The notes below the pieces were generated by a model. The model had not been told where the DNA came from and did no database searches. It saw only the letters and a list, made by a program, of their open reading frames with translations. From Crocosphaera chwakensis CCY0110 (GTDB lineage Bacteria; Cyanobacteriota; Cyanobacteriia; Cyanobacteriales; Microcystaceae): a stretch of 64,000 bases of DNA. The DNA lies in the NCBI RefSeq assembly GCF_000169335.1, contig NZ_AAXW01000014.1, positions 1 through 64,000 on the forward strand, written 5' to 3'. Numbering within the stretch: the stretch's first letter is position 1; each line of letters begins with the position of its first letter. The position numbers were made by a program, and so were the translations under genes. Positions 61,164 through 64,000 of the stretch are shown in pieces.

Positions 61164-62345
61164 ATGAAATTCGTTTGTAGTCAAAGTGATCTTAATAGTA
61201 ATTTATCTTTAGTCAGTCGGGCTGTTCCTTCTCGCCCTACCCATCCTATCTTAGCCAATGTGTTAATGGTGGCCGATAGTCAGAAAAACCGAGTTAGCTT
61301 AACTGCATTCGACCTCAGTTTAGGCATTGAAACCAGTTTTAGTGCAGATGTCAGCGAAGATGGCCAAATTACCTTACCGGCTAAACTACTTAATGATATC
61401 GTATCACGACTTCCAGAAGGGGAAATTACCCTGATGAGCGAAGAAACAGAAAACAATGATAGCCACATTGTCGCCTTAAAATGTGCATCGGGACAGTTTC
61501 AGGTTAGGGCTATGGATGCAGAGGAGTTTCCCCCGTTACCCACGGTAGAAGAGGGAGAGTCACTACAATTACCCATCGTTATGTTAACCGAAGGCTTAAA
61601 GGGAGCTTTATTTGCAGCCAGTAGCGACGAAACAAAACAAATATTGACAGGGGTTCATTTAACAGGGACTCCCGATAGTTTAGAATTCGCGGCCACTGAT
61701 GGCCATCGTTTATCGGTGGTAGAAACCACTTTACCCCCACAAACCGATGAGGATAATGAGGATGAGACAAGCAGTGAAATGCCCAATTTAGAAGGGTTTG
61801 CGGTAACGATTCCAGCACGAGCTTTACGGGAATTAGAACGGATGATCGGGAACCGTAATGAATCTGATGCGATCGCTTTACAAGTCGATGAGGCTCAAGT
61901 GGTGTTCCAATTAGGCCATCAACGGTTAACGGTTCGTAAGTTAGACGGGGCTTATCCTAATTATCAAATGTTAATCCCAAAAGAGTTTACTCGCACCATT
62001 AGTTTAGAAAGAAAAAGGTTATTAAGTAGTTTAGAAAGGGTAGCCGTTTTAGCGGATCAAAAAAACAATTTAGTTAAGTGTACGTTTAACCATGAAGAGG
62101 GGCAAGTTTCCTTATCCGTTGAAACCCAAGATTTAGGAAGTGCTAAAGAATCGATGCCGGCAGAAGTAACAGGAGAAAGTGGCGAAATTGCTTTTAATGT
62201 TAAATATTTAATGGATGGTTTAAAAGCACTACCAACCAAAGAAATTAAAATGCAGTTAAATGAAGGAAATCAACCGGTTATTTTTAATCCTTTGGGAGGT
62301 TTACAAATGACTTATTTAGTCATGCCGGTACAAATTGTGAAGTAG
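61164..62345 (+). CDS. dnaN: DNA polymerase III beta subunit (sliding clamp)
   Basis: 393 residues in three clamp folds: MKFVCSQSDLNSNLSLVSRA start, LSVVETTLPP and RLTVRKLDGAYPNYQMLIPK, end GGLQMTYLVMPVQIVK. An acidic insertion (TDEDNEDETSSEMP, about 195-208) in domain II is longer than in E. coli. Forms the dimeric processivity ring. Confidence 0.97.
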   Translation: MKFVCSQSDLNSNLSLVSRAVPSRPTHPILANVLMVADSQKNRVSLTAFDLSLGIETSFSADVSEDGQITLPAKLLNDIVSRLPEGEITLMSEETENNDSHIVALKCASGQFQVRAMDAEEFPPLPTVEEGESLQLPIVMLTEGLKGALFAASSDETKQILTGVHLTGTPDSLEFAATDGHRLSVVETTLPPQTDEDNEDETSSEMPNLEGFAVTIPARALRELERMIGNRNESDAIALQVDEAQVVFQLGHQRLTVRKLDGAYPNYQMLIPKEFTRTISLERKRLLSSLERVAVLADQKNNLVKCTFNHEEGQVSLSVETQDLGSAKESMPAEVTGESGEIAFNVKYLMDGLKALPTKEIKMQLNEGNQPVIFNPLGGLQMTYLVMPVQIVK

Positions 62346-62365
62346 TCTAAAATTTGATTTATTTA

Positions 62366-62386
62366 CCCCAACTTGAATAGTTGGGG
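62366..62386. terminator. Terminator between dnaN and HAD phosphatase gene
   Basis: CCCCAACT/AGTTGGGG with loop TGAAT, 20 bases past dnaN, followed by GGATATTTT. Lies between convergent genes and may serve both. Confidence 0.75.
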
Positions 62387-62393
62387 GGATATT

Positions 62394-63056
62394 TTAACAT
62401 TGTAAACACCACTCGATTAACTCTTGAACCCCTTGTCCTCTAGGTGCTTGAGTTTGCCAATCAGCCATCGCTTTTAAATCAGATAACGCATTTGCCACGG
62501 CTACCCCTAAACCACAATAAAGTAAAAGATCACGGTCATTTTCAGCATCTCCAATACCTGCGACTAGCTCAGGGGAAAGTTGAAATTGAGTCAATGCAAC
62601 TTCAAGGCCAGTCTTTTTATTAACCCCTTTTGGCAGTATCATTATTGCTCGCTTATTTAAGATAATTTCAGCTTCTAAGCCCATTTTTTTGATGGTTTGC
62701 TTGACAACATCAAAGTAAGGTTGCCAAGTGGCGACTAATACTTGACCTTGACTGATAGGACTCACATTTTGAGTCATTAGAGATGAAACAAATTCATTCG
62801 GTAAGGGTGTTGCTAACAGTTGTAGTTGTTCAAGGCCAGGTTGATAGAAAACGGCTCCATTTTCAGCAATAACCCCATCAAATAGACCTAGATCACTAAA
62901 TACTTCTTTTAACTCAGATAATTCTCGTCCTGTTACCAGTAATAATCGCCCCCCTGCCTCTCGGTAACGCTTTAAAGATTGTCGTGTTTCTGTGTCAACG
63001 GTTCAATTAGTCGCCAGGGTTCCATCGTAGTCGGTGGCGATCGCGCGATACTTCAT
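62394..63056 (-). pseudogene. HAD-family (Cof/sucrose-phosphatase-like) hydrolase with one in-frame stop
   Basis: Reading from ATG at 63056 gives MKYRAIATDYDGTLATN, a TGA at 63005-63003, then TVDTETRQSLKRYREAGGRL, LLVTGRELSELKEVF and on without a break to GIGDAENDRDLLLYCGLGVA and the end at 62394. Motif I (DYDGTL), motif II (LVTGR) and motif IV (GDAENDRDLL) are all present. One base change (probably GGA to TGA) separates it from an intact 220-residue phosphatase. Without readthrough, any reinitiated product lacks the catalytic Asp. Confidence 0.88.
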
Positions 63057-63155
63057 GATCTCAATAGCTCAGAGGTTCTCTGTCATGATAGATCATTATT
63101 AATTTAGCGATCGCACTATAATTATAACGCGATCGCCATCAAACAAGCGACTATA

Positions 63156-63383
63156 CTATATTTGGCATATCTCGATAAGATCAAGTAGCCTTTTTTCCTC
63201 ATCATAGTATTTAGAAAACACTTCATCAATACTTAAGTCTAAATCACCTATAGCTCGAAGGGTACAGTATCTGAAACAGTGTCCTAGTTGATATAATAAT
63301 TCAAATTTTAGAAGTGAAAAAAAGGTGTTTAAACGTACCCACACCCATAGTGAGCGATCGCCGTAATTTTTTGCTTTTTTCAA
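63156..63383 (-). CDS. Hypothetical protein downstream of an antitoxin-like gene
   Basis: 75 residues from TTG at 63383, 13 bases after the antitoxin-like stop. Sequence (LNTFFSLLKFELLYQLGHCF; ...SIDEVFSKYYDEEKRLLDL) matches no toxin family I know. Position suggests a partner gene or the remnant of one. Confidence 0.35.
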   Translation of the reverse strand: MKKAKNYGDRSLWVWVRLNTFFSLLKFELLYQLGHCFRYCTLRAIGDLDLSIDEVFSKYYDEEKRLLDLIEICQI

Positions 63384-63396
63384 GTCAAGCTGCTTC

Positions 63397-63657
63397 TTAT
63401 AATTTTTCTCTCAATACATCATTGACTAATTGACTAATAGCAACCCCTTTTTTTTGAGCTTGTTGAAATAAAACTTTCATAATATCTTCATCAATTTCAA
63501 CTGCAAAATGTCGCTGTTGTAACTCTGCTTCTAATGTGACAGTTTCAAAGTCATCTAAATAGTCAATTGTATCATGAGTATCCCAGAATTCTGCTGCTGC
63601 TTCATAACTAGAAAATTCTTCAGGAATGGGGTCGACTGCATTAGATTTTTTGTTCAT
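63397..63657 (-). CDS. Antitoxin-like protein (CopG/BrnA-type)
   Basis: 86 residues. PIPEEFSSYEAAAEFWDTHD is the typical start of a cyanobacterial antitoxin group, and the C-terminal part (EIDEDIMKVLFQQAQKKGVA ISQLVNDVL) has ribbon-helix-helix spacing. Such proteins repress their own operon and neutralise a toxin. No clear toxin is encoded next to it. Confidence 0.7.
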   Translation of the reverse strand: MNKKSNAVDPIPEEFSSYEAAAEFWDTHDTIDYLDDFETVTLEAELQQRHFAVEIDEDIMKVLFQQAQKKGVAISQLVNDVLREKL

Positions 63658-63713
63658 AGTATCTACCCTGTGATTTATATTGTTGAGATGGCCACATACC
63701 TTACAGCTATAGC

Positions 63714-63890
63714 TTAAGTTTTTAATGATTTATTAGACACTTTCTTGATAGGTAATGTAACAAATTTTCGTCCACTGCAAATTTGCTTTTTTCGTAAATC
63801 TTCAAATATTGCCTTTAAATCATAATTGAAGGATTTGGCATATTCTTCTCTATACTTATGAATTTCTTCTACAATAGGGTCTTTATACAT
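63714..63890 (-). CDS. Small antitoxin-like protein
   Basis: 58 residues: MYKDPIVEEIHKYREEYAKS, DLKAIFEDLRKKQ and a basic tail (RKFVTLPIKKVSNKSLKT). This start is shared by many short cyanobacterial proteins placed next to a second small ORF, as here (10 bases after the upstream stop). Toxin-antitoxin role is inferred. Confidence 0.6.
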   Translation of the reverse strand: MYKDPIVEEIHKYREEYAKSFNYDLKAIFEDLRKKQICSGRKFVTLPIKKVSNKSLKT

Positions 63891-63900
63891 GATTAATTTC

Positions 63901-64000
63901 CTACATTGAGGATTCTAATTTAGAAAGAGGTGTTTCGGGGTATTTATTTAAAGCCTGACAATCAGCTAAATATTGATCAATCACGGTTTGAAAAGCTTGT
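63901..64000 (-). CDS. C-terminal part of a protein running off the right edge
   Basis: Open frame from the edge to TAG at 63903-63901: QAFQTVIDQYLADCQALNKY, PETPLSKLESSM. Not recognised; probably operonic with the small gene at 63714. Confidence 0.45.
   Translation of the reverse strand, partial: QAFQTVIDQYLADCQALNKYPETPLSKLESSM

Overview
The window is chromosomal DNA of a unicellular, thylakoid-bearing cyanobacterium. The evidence is psaF and psaJ, low G+C with scattered HIP1 octamers (GCGATCGC), the three-gene form of proton-translocating transhydrogenase, a DnaK3-type chaperone with a long charged tail next to dnaJ, and a ribosomal supercluster without rpsJ, rpsN and rpmD. A Crocosphaera/Cyanothece-like organism is my best inference from protein style; I could not search a database.

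Layout. 1-11.9 kb holds mixed housekeeping and transport genes: a DUF29 protein, pntA1-pntA2-pntB, a family-10-like glycosidase, a Mop protein, a P3A proton-pump ATPase, modA, an EamA exporter, a phosphoribosyltransferase and a broken methyltransferase. 12-15.2 kb is dnaK followed by a dnaJ that needs two single-base corrections to be read. 15.4-20.2 kb carries a GH116 glucosidase, a proline-rich protein and a PfkB sugar/adenosine kinase. 20.4-28.2 kb is a metal (probably copper) island: sensor kinase and regulator on one strand, and on the other a periplasmic OB-fold-like protein, a MerR regulator, a CPx P1B-ATPase, a cupredoxin, a cysteine-rich four-helix copper-storage-like protein and small Met-rich/membrane proteins. 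Two kinds of repeated regulatory site tie these genes together.

28.6-46.0 kb is one long same-strand block, rplC to prfA: about 22 ribosomal proteins plus secY, adk, infA, rpoA and truA. 46-52 kb holds VOC proteins, an Atx1-like copper chaperone with a 33-base palindrome upstream, a TPR lipoprotein, an RlpA-like protein, Dps, ispF and a glutathione S-transferase whose end abuts a decayed IS630 element. That element has a 45-base hairpin insertion flanked by a 9-base duplication. 53-55.5 kb encodes an unusual fusion: cyclic-nucleotide-type sensor domain, degenerate sigma-54-type AAA+ domain and a membrane polyferredoxin.

55.6-64 kb holds a DUF2267 protein, tRNA-Ala(CGC), psaFJ, a HEAT-repeat protein, a SulP anion transporter, dnaN with a candidate replication origin upstream, a HAD phosphatase with one in-frame TGA, and small antitoxin-like genes at the right edge. 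Several breaks (dnaJ, HAD phosphatase) are single-base events in otherwise clean genes, so read error must be excluded before calling them pseudogenes.
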